A DNA stretch of 64,000 nucleotides from contig CAVZNQ010000017.1 in NCBI GenBank assembly GCA_963776665.1, forward strand, positions 62,001 to 126,000, in the 5' to 3' direction. The notes under the pieces were generated by a model that worked only from the letters and a program-made list of their open reading frames with translations, ran no database searches and was not told where the DNA came from. Of the stretch, positions 33,110 through 41,969 are shown piece by piece (within the stretch, counting starts at the first letter, position 1; every line of letters starts with the position of its first letter). The position numbers and the translations under genes were made by a program. The stretch is from Roseiarcus sp963776665 (GTDB lineage Bacteria; Pseudomonadota; Alphaproteobacteria; Rhizobiales; Beijerinckiaceae).

Positions 33110-35831
33110 TCAACGGCGGGGCTGACGGCTAGACTGGGCGTTCGTTTCCGCCTGGGCCGCGATGATCTGCTGATTGATCAAGTCGGCGAAAGGCACTTTC
33201 GCCTTGCGCGCGGCTTGGAACGTCGCTGACAGCGTTCGACGCAGAACATCGTTGTCGTAGCAGAACGTCTCGCGCTCCAGGCTGCGGAACTGGGGCTCGG
33301 TCGGCGATTCGGCGCGTCCCCAATCCCACACCCAGACCGCCTTCTTGTAGGGGTAGTTGCAGCCCCCGAGCGGAACATCGAGCCGACGTATCTTCACCTT
33401 GTGGGTATCCGGGTCGACGGCCCCGTAAAAGCGCTGCAGGCGGTCAATTTCGTCGGGCGTGAGCAAGGCGCGGTCATTGACGTCAACGGCTTGGCCGTTG
33501 ACCGCCATTTCCGCCAGCAGGATGCCCGCGTCGATTTCGAAGAACGGATTGCCGTCCGGCGTGGTCGGGTCGGCTTGAACGGACAGTTTAATCGCAAGAA
33601 AGGCATATTTCATCGCCAGCACCGGATCCTTGGGCTGACCGAGTTCGCCGTTGCGGTAGATTTCCGCCAGCATGTTAGCCGCCCGGGCCGAGCCGTGGCT
33701 CAGTGCGCGGTTAAGCAGGTCGATGGCCTCGTTCGAGCCGTTCTCCGGTTTGACCAGCATGCGACCCGCAAGAAGCCTGCGAGCCAATTCGATTTCCGCT
33801 TCTTCGTTGCCGCCATGCGCGGCAAGGCGGTAGTAGCGCTCCGCAATCTCCGGCTGCGGGCTTGGCAGGCCATAGCCGCGCTCCATCATCTGCGCCATGT
33901 AATACTGGGCCGCCGGGTTGTCGTCGGCGGCCGCACGCCCCCACCAGAGCAACGCTTGGGTTTCGTCGGAAAGGACGCTGCTGGAGGCAAGTTCGCCCGC
34001 GGCGTTGTAGACCCTGTAGCCGCTAAAATAATAGAGGCCGAGATTGAGCTTGGCCGCGTCGGAGCCCAATTCGGCCGCCCGTTGGGCCCATTCGACCCCG
34101 CGGTGTGGATTTTGTGCGACCCCGCGTCCATGAAAGAGCGCATCGCCGGTCTCCACCATTGCCGGAACCGACCCGCTTTCCGCCGCCTTGGCGAACCAGC
34201 GGTAGGCCTCGGAAAGGTCGCGCTGCAGCCCGAACGAGCCGTTGCTGTAGCGGCGGCCGAGCTCGTACATCGCCGGCGGAAACTCCTGGTTCGCCGCCTT
34301 CAGGAGAAGCGTGTTCGCGTGATCCTGTTCCTCATCGCTTGCGTCGGAGTAGGCGGAGAGCGTGGCGAGACTGAAAAGCGCCGCCACATAGCCTCGGTTG
34401 GCGGCGTCGTTGTAGTCGGCGCGCGCCTTGACAATGAGGGGTTTGCGGGCCGGGTCGTCCAACCGAAGCGCGTTGGCCGCGGCAAATTTGGCCCGACCCA
34501 GGTTGAACAGATACCTGACGATGCGCGAATTGCGCTCAATCGATTTCTCGCACGCGGCGGTCGCAGCGTCGAAATCTATCTTGTCGAGCGGCACCCCAGG
34601 GACCTCGGGCGGGCGGGACGGATCGCTCTCCGAGGCGGCGAGGCGGTCGCAATCGTCGACCTGTTTGGACGAGGCGGCGACGGTCGGGGCCACGACCTCG
34701 GAGGAGCCGAGCAAGCTCACCAGCGCACGGCGTGCAAGCTCCGCGGTGGGACAATCGTGGAATCTCCGGCGGTGTCTCTCGAGCGCCTCGCGTTCGGGTT
34801 GCTGGCTGATCTCCGCCCAATCCACCTCGGCGCCGGCACATTGCTGTTGCGTCAGCTGGAAGCGTTCGGCGCCGATCGAATCGACAAGAGCGAAATCATC
34901 GCCGACTCCGAGATTCTCGAAATACTCCGGCTCCTGCTGTCGGCCGCCCGCCAGCGCGAACGCCCGGACCATGCGGCTGACCCGCTGACCGAGTTCGATC
35001 AGTGTCTGCCCCGGCCGTTGCAGCTCCGATCGGACGACTTCGGTGAACAGGGAGTTGCGGCGGTGATCCGCATATCCGAAGCTCTCGATCGCGGTCTCGC
35101 CAAAAGAGGCCGAGAACAAAACGATCGATCCGGCCGGCACATCCTTGGTTGGCAGCAGACGGCTGCCGGAAGTTACCCCGCGCTTGATCTCCCGCTCGTC
35201 CGCCGTCGCGCGGATGATCGAACGGCACGCATCCAGAAAAAGAATGGCGATCTTGGGCTTCTTGTCGGCGATCGCGTTCATGACGTCGGTGACTGAAACG
35301 CCGTTCTTGGCGATTTCGTCGGTCTCATAAGCTCCTTCGAACGACGGCATCTTGAGCGAAATAATGTCGTCTCGGCGCTTGTCCGCGTCGATCACCTGGT
35401 CGCGCGTATAGCTCCGCAGGCTTTTGATGTCGCCCAGCAGCAGATAGTCGGTATTGTTGGCTTCGACGCCCAGGCCGTGGCCGGAATAGAAGAACAGAAC
35501 GACGTCGCCCTCCTTCACCGTGGCGAGGAAGGCCTGGAACCGCTTGTCGAAATCGCCCTTGCCGCGCAATTCCGTCGCCAGGGTGATGTTCTTCTTGTCG
35601 AAGCCCACCTGCTCCAGATCTGCGGCGAGATCGGCGGCGTCATTGTCGGATCGAGTTCAGACTGGGAATATCCTGATCCGAGTAGCGCTGTTCGCCTAGC
35701 AGAAAAGCCCGCCGTGTTTGCGCGCTCGCGGCCTCGACGCCCAGGCACCCGACCACAGCGATGGCGATTCCAAACAAGGCCGCCAATGCGCCTGCCCTTG
35801 TCCATGACGTCTGTTTCAACTCACGCCTCAT
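33110..35831 (-). pseudogene. Exported caspase-like peptidase with SEL1 repeats (frameshifted near its start)
   Basis: About 905 codons. The N-terminal 60 residues (MRRELKQTSWTRAGALAALF..., a signal peptide ending VEAASAQ) lie in one frame, ending at SLNSIRQ (about 35640). The rest is in the next frame from DNDAADLAADLEQVGFDKK: the caspase-type p20 fold with His in FFYSGHGLG and Cys in LFLDACRS. One extra base near 35650 explains the break. Behind it are at least five SEL1/TPR-like repeats (MYELGRRYSNG, WFAKAAESGSVPAMVETGDA, YYMAQMMERGYGLP). The catalytic dyad is intact. Starts 30 bp after the caspase-FGE gene's stop. Confidence 0.7.
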
Positions 35832-35860
35832 CAGGTTTTGCCTCGGCCGTATTGGCCCGT

Positions 35861-37747
35861 TCAGGGTTGCAAGTCCCGCGCGATGCGGAAGCCGATCCTC
35901 TCCGACCCCTCGTCGATGCTCTCGTAATCGCGTGCGGCCGCGCGCAGTTTCGCGGGATCGTCGGCCCACGAGCCCCCGCGTGTCGCGCGCGCCGAGCAAT
36001 CGCCGGAAAGAACGGGCGCGCCGTTCGAGGCTATGGCCACGGGGGAAGGATTCCAGCAATCCTGGGTCCACTGCCGGACATTGCCGAGCATGTTGTAGAG
36101 GCCGAACGGATTGGCCGGTCCGCTGTCGACGGGCTCGGTCCGAAGTCGAGATTCAGCTTTCGGGCTGCCCTCGTAGGAACGCCGTGAATCATAGACGGCA
36201 ACCTCGGGCTTGATCGCGCCGAACCAGAAGGGCGGGGTGGCGCATTTCAGACTTCTGCAGCCGCGCGCGGCATATTCCCATTCCGCCTCGCTCAAAAGGC
36301 GATAGGGCTGACCGGTCTTGCGCTTCAGCCATTGCGCATAGAGTTGCGCCTCGGTCCAGGTTGCGAAGATCGCCGGTCGCTTGCCACGGCCGAAGTCGAG
36401 GTCGCCGAGCCGGCGATGGCCGCAGGCGCCCTCAGCGTAGCAGGCGTCCCATTGCGTGAAAGTCACTGCGTACCGTCCCACAGCGAAGGGCTTGGCGATC
36501 TCGGCCACATGGGGCGCCGCTTCGAATGTTTGGCGCCCGCTCTCGCCCGGAGGCGAGCCAAGCATCGCCTTGCCGGCAGGCACGACCACCATTTCTGGAC
36601 ATTCGTCGCACTCCTTGAAGACCTCGCCTCCCGGATCGTCCGCCGCAATCCTCGGCGGTGGGCCGACGACTATCGCCGCGTCGGGCGGCGCCGCTGCCGG
36701 GACAGGCGTGGGCGCCCGCGGAGGGGCGGATGGCGAGGCCACCGGAGACGTCGTTTCGAGCGAGGCGATCTCTGGCGACGGCGATCCACCGGTCCCCATC
36801 AGCACCACGCCCCCTTCCGGCAGATCGCTGCGAACGACGTCGGGATCCTGCGCATCTGAGGTTTCCTCTCTCACCTTCTTGCGGATGCGCGCGGCTGCGT
36901 CTTCGATCCGCAACCCAGCCGTCGGCAGTGTTGCCGCGACCGCGCGGGCGAACGGACTACCTTGGCCCGCCTCGCCGTCCTCGGCCGTCTTGCCCTGACG
37001 GGTCGACAAAACGACGTAGGCCCCTTCGGTCGACGACGGATTGAGCGGCGCGAAGCCGCGCGAGGCGACGCCACGGTGGGCAAGAATTGGAACGTTGCGG
37101 CACGCGTCGATGAAGATCAGCGTCGCCCGCGCCCGCCCGATGATCATCTCCTCGACATGATCGAGCGGTTCGCCGCCCTGCCGCAAGCCAATCTCCGATT
37201 TCGCCTGAAAATTGGAGGAAGTCGTCATCAGCATATTCTGCTGGACCCCGTCCGCGGCGACGGAGAACCCATGGCCGGCGAAATAGAAGAGCGCGACCTC
37301 GGCGCCCTTGCTCGCTTCGACGAAGCTGGACATCGCCTGTTCGAAGCCGTCAAGATCGACATTGGTCTTCACGGTGACCGCGAAGCCGATGCGCTTGAGG
37401 CTGTCGGCGACGAGACCGGCGTCGATGGAAGGATTGGCGAGCGGAGCGTCTGGATAGGCGCCGTTGGCGATGACGAGTGCGACGAGGCGGCCGGGGACGG
37501 ATGGCGCGGCCGATGGCGGGGTGGAACTCGCACCGGCCGCGCTGACGGCGTCGGCCACGTTCCATAGCTTGACGGAATCGTCCTTGCCCCGAGACGCGAA
37601 CGTGCGGTCGTCCGTCCAAGCAGCCGCCGGATTCGCAATGACGTGTTCTATCGGCGTCCGCAACTCTTGCGCTGCGGCGGGACCGGATAACCCCAGCGCG
37701 AGCGCGATCAGGGCAAATCGCCCAGCCGGGCGTCTTTCGGCCGACAA
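35861..37747 (-). CDS. Exported caspase-FGE-sulfatase fusion protein
   Basis: A 628-residue protein. A signal peptide (ALIALALGLSGPAAAQ) is followed by a WD40-like fragment (DDSVKLWNVADA), a caspase p20 domain with His159 in FYFAGHGF and Cys216 in FIDACRN, a Pro-rich linker (about 323-370), and a C-terminal formylglycine-generating-enzyme-like domain (MVVVPAGKAML, LLSEAEWEYAARG, GLYNMLGNVRQW, RATRGGSWADDP, IGFRIAR). FGE domains in such fusions usually lack sulfatase-activating activity and bind ligands. The TTG at 37747 is preferred because it puts the signal peptide at the N-terminus; the open frame extends to 38176. First gene of the operon. Confidence 0.72.
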   Translation of the reverse strand: MSAERRPAGRFALIALALGLSGPAAAQELRTPIEHVIANPAAAWTDDRTFASRGKDDSVKLWNVADAVSAAGASSTPPSAAPSVPGRLVALVIANGAYPDAPLANPSIDAGLVADSLKRIGFAVTVKTNVDLDGFEQAMSSFVEASKGAEVALFYFAGHGFSVAADGVQQNMLMTTSSNFQAKSEIGLRQGGEPLDHVEEMIIGRARATLIFIDACRNVPILAHRGVASRGFAPLNPSSTEGAYVVLSTRQGKTAEDGEAGQGSPFARAVAATLPTAGLRIEDAAARIRKKVREETSDAQDPDVVRSDLPEGGVVLMGTGGSPSPEIASLETTSPVASPSAPPRAPTPVPAAAPPDAAIVVGPPPRIAADDPGGEVFKECDECPEMVVVPAGKAMLGSPPGESGRQTFEAAPHVAEIAKPFAVGRYAVTFTQWDACYAEGACGHRRLGDLDFGRGKRPAIFATWTEAQLYAQWLKRKTGQPYRLLSEAEWEYAARGCRSLKCATPPFWFGAIKPEVAVYDSRRSYEGSPKAESRLRTEPVDSGPANPFGLYNMLGNVRQWTQDCWNPSPVAIASNGAPVLSGDCSARATRGGSWADDPAKLRAAARDYESIDEGSERIGFRIARDLQP

Positions 37748-38397
37748 ACGCGCTGCGCCGGAGCGGTTTCGCGACTCCTCCCCGCGTTTCTCGGCGCTGC
37801 GCGGATCAGGGCGATAAGCCCGAGCCCGTAGACCAAATTTGCGGATGAATTTGAGCGCCGGAATCTTGGGCGAGGTATCGGTCACCTCTTCAACTCTCGC
37901 TTCCCGTCTCCCTGCCCGAGCGACATTCAAGATCAGAGGACGGCCGCAGTCCACTAAAAATTGATGGCCAAACTGCGAAAGTAGCGGTCCAGACGTTTGC
38001 CGCCGCGCCCAGCGTCCGGATTTCCAGGGAGTGTAAGGCTGGGGCTGTAAGGCTGGAGTGATGATTTTCGGCTCCGCTGGCTTTCCTGCAATTCCCATCC
38101 TCGACGCCGCTTGCCTCCGACGATATAATCTACTAAGTTGATGGAGTAACTCGTCGGAGGATAGCGTGACCATCACTTTGCGATCTTCGGTTCATATCCT
38201 GTGGTGCGCAGCGAAGGCCTGCCTTGCTCGCCTCGATCGCCTGTTGGCCGAGGCCGGCAATTCGGACGATATGATTTTTGATATCCGACCTGGGAGAGAC
38301 GGCAGGGGATCCGACAATCCGGACCGGCGTATGATCGACCCGCGAAAACCGTGAATAAAATCTAGAATCGTCGTCGAGTTCTGCCCGAGAGGAGCGC
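37748..38397. other. Gap between the caspase operon and tauE-like gene
   Basis: No gene here is well supported. A 62-codon ORF at 38166-38354 (plus) and an extension of the caspase frame to 38176 (minus) exist but have no recognisable feature. A short tandem GTAAGGCTGG repeat is visible near 38033. It must hold the promoters of both flanking divergent genes. Confidence 0.5.
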
Positions 38398-39192
38398 TTG
38401 TTGTTGGACTTTTTCCATCTGATTAACCCGCTTTACACGGCCTCGGGCTTTGCGGTCGGCATGCTGGTGGGTTTCACGGGCGTGGGCGGCGGTTCGCTGA
38501 TGACCCCGCTGCTGGTCTTGCTTTTTGGCATACATCCGGCAACCGCGGTCGGGACCGATCTCCTTTACGCCGGCGTCACGAAAATCAGCGGCTCCCTCGT
38601 CCACGGGCTCAACGACGCGATCGACTGGCGCGTCGCCCGCCAACTCGCATCGGGCAGCGTTCCCGCTGCGTCCCTTTCGCTATGGGCGTTGTCGCACCTC
38701 GGCGTGGACTCCAAGGGAACCAGCGCCGTGATCACGACGACGCTCGGAATCGCCTTGATCCTGACTGCGATAACGCTGATCTTTCGCCGTCGGCTTTTGG
38801 CAGCTGTCGCCTCGTGGCTCGACAAGCGGAGCGAAAGAGAAATCGTGTTGCTGACAACAACGCTTGGCGTCGTGCTCGGCGTCTTGGTGTCGATTTCCTC
38901 GGTCGGCGCGGGCGCCATCGGCGTGACGGTCTTGCTAATGCTCTATCCAAAAATGCCGGCGGTGCGGATCGTCGGCACCGACATTGCGCACGCCGTTCCG
39001 CTCACACTTCTCGCCGGCGCGGGTCACTGGTGGTTGGGTTCAGTCGACTGGCTGCTGCTCCTCTCGCTGCTGTCGGGGTCGATACCGGGCATCGCAATTG
39101 GCAGCCATTTCGCTTCCCGCGTACCGGAACGCGTATTGCGCCCCTTGATGGCCGGCACGCTGGCCCTTGTCGGCGGCAAGCTGGTTTTCTGA
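38398..39192 (+). CDS. TauE/SafE-family sulfite exporter-like permease
   Basis: A 264-residue membrane protein with about eight helices, including the two internally repeated TauE halves: GMLVGFTGVGGGSLMTPLLV (first repeat with GVGGG) and VLGVLVSISSVGAGAIGVTV (second repeat). The family exports sulfite or organosulfonates and similar anions. TTG start at 38398 with AGAGGAG at good spacing; there is no ATG nearby. Divergent from the caspase operon, so it may not be part of the acid-sugar region. Confidence 0.85.
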   Translation: MLLDFFHLINPLYTASGFAVGMLVGFTGVGGGSLMTPLLVLLFGIHPATAVGTDLLYAGVTKISGSLVHGLNDAIDWRVARQLASGSVPAASLSLWALSHLGVDSKGTSAVITTTLGIALILTAITLIFRRRLLAAVASWLDKRSEREIVLLTTTLGVVLGVLVSISSVGAGAIGVTVLLMLYPKMPAVRIVGTDIAHAVPLTLLAGAGHWWLGSVDWLLLLSLLSGSIPGIAIGSHFASRVPERVLRPLMAGTLALVGGKLVF

Positions 39193-39426
39193 GGGAGCGT
39201 CGAACGCTTCTCGGAGTAGGCGCCGGCTCGCGTCGCCGAGAGGGGCGTATTGTTTCGCCGATTCGATAGCCATGCTCGGCTGCGATACCGTACAGCGCGT
39301 CGAGCGACATGCAGACGACTGTGATGATGGGTAGCGGCTTGAACCGGCGCGCGACGGCATAGGCCGGCGCACCACTTGACGCCGGCCCGCGGGGCGGGCC
39401 ATCAAACGTGGGGCGGGGAGGGAGAC

Positions 39427-40551
39427 ATGGCGCGCATCGAGCGGGTCGAGCTGCGGTTGATCGACGTCCCGCCCAAGGTCAAACGCGTCGATGCCATTCA
39501 AACCTTCTCATCGCAGGAAACGCCGATCGTAACGGTGACCGACAGCGACGGCGCCGTTGGGACTGGCTACAGCTATACCATCGGCACCGGCGGCTCGTCG
39601 GTCATGCGCTTGCTGTCGGATCATCTCGCGCCGAGGCTGATCGGCAAGGACGCCGAGCGTGTCGAGGCTATTTGGCGCGAGCTCGAGTTCGCCACCCACG
39701 CGACCACCATCGGTGCGATTTCGTCGCTCGCGCTTGCCGCGATCGACACCGCGCTTTGGGACCTGCGCGCAAAGCGCCGGCAATTGCCGCTGTGGATCGT
39801 CGCAGGCGGCGCTGCAGACCGCCGCCCGCTCTATACGACCGAGGGCGGTTGGTTGCACCTCGACGAAAGCGCGCTCGTCGAGGATGCGCTCGCCGCGCGC
39901 GAAAAGGGATTCACCGGGTCGAAGATCAAGATCGGCCGCCCGCACGTATCCGAGGATTATCGGCGCCTCGCTGCCGTGCGCGCTGCCGTCGGACCCGGCT
40001 ACGAGATCATGACTGACGCCAACCAGGGATTTGCGCTTGATGAGGCGATCCGGCGCGCCGGCCGTTTCGCCGACCTTGATCTCGCCTGGATCGAGGAGCC
40101 ATTGCCAGCGGACGATCTCGACGGCCATCGGCGGCTGGCGCGGGCGACCACGACGCCGGTCGCGATCGGCGAATCGATCTATTCGATCCGGCATTTCCGC
40201 GAATATATGGCCAAGGGCGCCTGCTCGGTCGTGCAGGTCGACGTCGCGCGCATCGGTGGCGTCACGCCGTGGCTCAAAGTGGCGCATATGGCCGAGGCGT
40301 TCGACATGCCCCTGTGCCCCCACTTTCTGATGGAGCTGCACGTCAGCCTCGCCTGCGCAGTCCCGAACGGAAAATACGTCGAGTACATTCCGCAGCTCGA
40401 CGAGCTCACGACCTCGTTGCTGCGGATCGAGAACGGCATGGCGGTCGCGCCGATGACGCCGGGCATCGGCGTTGAATGGGACTTCGGCGCCGCGAAGGCG
40501 AAGAGCCTTCCGGAGTTCGACCTTGCTTTCGGAAAGGGAGCGGCCGCATGA
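39427..40551 (+). CDS. Mandelate-racemase-type enolase superfamily enzyme
   Basis: A 374-residue enolase-superfamily enzyme. The acid/base Lys lies in SKIKIGRPHV, metal ligands in IMTDANQGF, WIEEPLPADD and AIGESIYS, and the general base His in DMPLCPHFLMELH. These are the K-x-K and His features of the mandelate racemase subgroup, many of which dehydrate acid sugars (galactarate, fuconate, rhamnonate). The next gene (4-bp overlap) is an L-rhamnose mutarotase-like gene, which suggests a rhamnose- or fucose-derived acid as substrate. ATG at 39427 after GGAGGGAGAC. Confidence 0.85.
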   Translation: MARIERVELRLIDVPPKVKRVDAIQTFSSQETPIVTVTDSDGAVGTGYSYTIGTGGSSVMRLLSDHLAPRLIGKDAERVEAIWRELEFATHATTIGAISSLALAAIDTALWDLRAKRRQLPLWIVAGGAADRRPLYTTEGGWLHLDESALVEDALAAREKGFTGSKIKIGRPHVSEDYRRLAAVRAAVGPGYEIMTDANQGFALDEAIRRAGRFADLDLAWIEEPLPADDLDGHRRLARATTTPVAIGESIYSIRHFREYMAKGACSVVQVDVARIGGVTPWLKVAHMAEAFDMPLCPHFLMELHVSLACAVPNGKYVEYIPQLDELTTSLLRIENGMAVAPMTPGIGVEWDFGAAKAKSLPEFDLAFGKGAAA

Positions 40552-40877
40552 AGCGCATGGGCATGGTGATCGGCATCAAGCCTGAGCACATCGCCGAATA
40601 TAAACGGACGCACGCCGCTGTCTGGCCCGAAGTCCTCGCCAGGATCACGGACGCCAACATCCGCAATTATACAATCTTCCTGCGCGAGCCGGAAAATCTG
40701 CTCTTCGCCTATTGGGAATATCATGGCGAAGATTGGACGGCCGACGCAAGGAAGATGGCGGCCGATCCGCGCACCCGTGACTGGTGGACGATCCACGATC
40801 CGATGCAGGCGCCGCTTGCGACTCGCCATGCGGGCGAATGGTGGGCGATGGCGGAAGAGGTGTTTCATCACGACTGA
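40548..40877 (+). CDS. rhaM: L-rhamnose mutarotase family protein
   Basis: A 109-residue RhaM-like protein: MKRMGMVIGIKPEHIAEYKR, HAAVWPEVLARI and the C-terminal WWTIHDPMQAPL. The family interconverts alpha and beta anomers of L-rhamnose or related 6-deoxysugars. ATG overlaps the dehydratase stop by 4 bp, so the two are coupled. It is convergent with the GntR gene. Confidence 0.85.
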   Translation: MKRMGMVIGIKPEHIAEYKRTHAAVWPEVLARITDANIRNYTIFLREPENLLFAYWEYHGEDWTADARKMAADPRTRDWWTIHDPMQAPLATRHAGEWWAMAEEVFHHD

Positions 40878-40955
40878 GGCGGGTCCGTATTTGCCGCAGC
40901 GAGCAGCGCCGGCCTCCAGCGATCGCCATAGACCGTCGACGCCTCAGTGCGCTCG

Positions 40956-41969
40956 TCAGTTTCTTGCGCTCCCGACCTGGATAAGAAACGGCGGCCGCAA
41001 GGATTCGGGCAACGAGCCTATCCGCTTCAAGCGCTCGATATTCGGTTCGAGCGACCGGCGTATGTGAGCCTTGAGCGCCGCCATCGCCGCCCGCTTGTCG
41101 CGCGCGAGCAGCAAATCGTAGACCGCGCGGTGCTCGGAGAGCATCGTCTCGATCTCCTCGTTCTCCTGGATCAAGGCAAAGGTTGAGTGGGTCGCGAAAA
41201 GCGGCAGCGCGTTGCGACGGATGGCGTCGCGCAGCTGTAGATTGGCGCAAGAGAGCACCACCTCCCCGTGCAAGTCGATCTCGAGCCGCTCAAGCCGGGC
41301 GGGCGTGTTGTGACCGTGCTGCGCCTTCTCCACTCGTCCACGCTTCACGCGGAGCTCTCGTGGCGACAGGGTCTCCATGGCCTGCCCCAGCGCGGCCGGT
41401 TCGAGCAGCCAGCGCATTTGGAAGTGCTCTCGCAGCCGGTCGACGGTAAGCGGACCGGCGTACCACCGTTGGTTCGTATCCTTTTCGATAAGCCCCGTGC
41501 GCTCAAGTCGAGTCAAGACTTCATGGGCAACGGTACGGCTGACAACGAAATGCTCAGCAAGCGCGCTCTCGTTGACCAGGAACCGGCCGTACGAAAGCAA
41601 GGCTCCCACCGCATGCTCGACGAGCGGATAGATTCGCACCTGGCGATTGAGCGTCTTCAGGCTGCCTGACACCGTCTCGGGCAACCGCAAGCCCGCGTCC
41701 AGGAGCTCGCGACGCACGATCGCTCGGGGATCTGCGCCGACCACTAAATAACCTCTGCCCTCGAACCCCTTGATCAGCCCTTCGTCGCTCAGCTTCTGCA
41801 GTGCTGCGGCCGCCGGGATGCGGCTCGATTTGAATGCGCGCGCGACTCCCGCCTCGCCCAAGACGAGCCCGGTGGCAAACCGGCCGCTAAGCAGATGTTC
41901 GCGCAGCACAGTGTATATGATCTCATAGAGCGGCCGAGAGTCGGCCTGTTGGGGCGCCGCCAGCATCAC
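40956..41969 (-). CDS. GntR-family regulator with two winged-helix domains
   Basis: A 337-residue regulator. Residues 12-80 form a first GntR wHTH (LYEIIYTVLREHLLSGRF, SSRIPAAAALQKLSDEGLIK) and about 105-180 a second (LVNESALAEHFVVSRTVAHE, VLTRLERTGLIEKD), followed by an FCD-like effector domain (REHFQMRWLLEPAALGQAME). Normal FadR-type GntRs have one wHTH. Its start overlaps the ABC ATPase stop by 4 bp (ATGA), so it is the last gene of the importer operon, probably its repressor. The inverted repeat at 46786-46800 is a candidate operator. Confidence 0.82.
   Translation of the reverse strand: MMLAAPQQADSRPLYEIIYTVLREHLLSGRFATGLVLGEAGVARAFKSSRIPAAAALQKLSDEGLIKGFEGRGYLVVGADPRAIVRRELLDAGLRLPETVSGSLKTLNRQVRIYPLVEHAVGALLSYGRFLVNESALAEHFVVSRTVAHEVLTRLERTGLIEKDTNQRWYAGPLTVDRLREHFQMRWLLEPAALGQAMETLSPRELRVKRGRVEKAQHGHNTPARLERLEIDLHGEVVLSCANLQLRDAIRRNALPLFATHSTFALIQENEEIETMLSEHRAVYDLLLARDKRAAMAALKAHIRRSLEPNIERLKRIGSLPESLRPPFLIQVGSARN

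Noticed and set aside
38166..38354. 62-codon ORF before the tauE-like gene
   Set aside because: No recognisable domain, no ribosome site and no support beyond an open frame.
39002..39310. 102-codon minus frame opening MSLDALYGIAAEHGYRIGET
   Set aside because: The first 20 residues look protein-like but the rest is Arg-rich and it overlaps the tauE gene; perhaps a fragment, not a gene.
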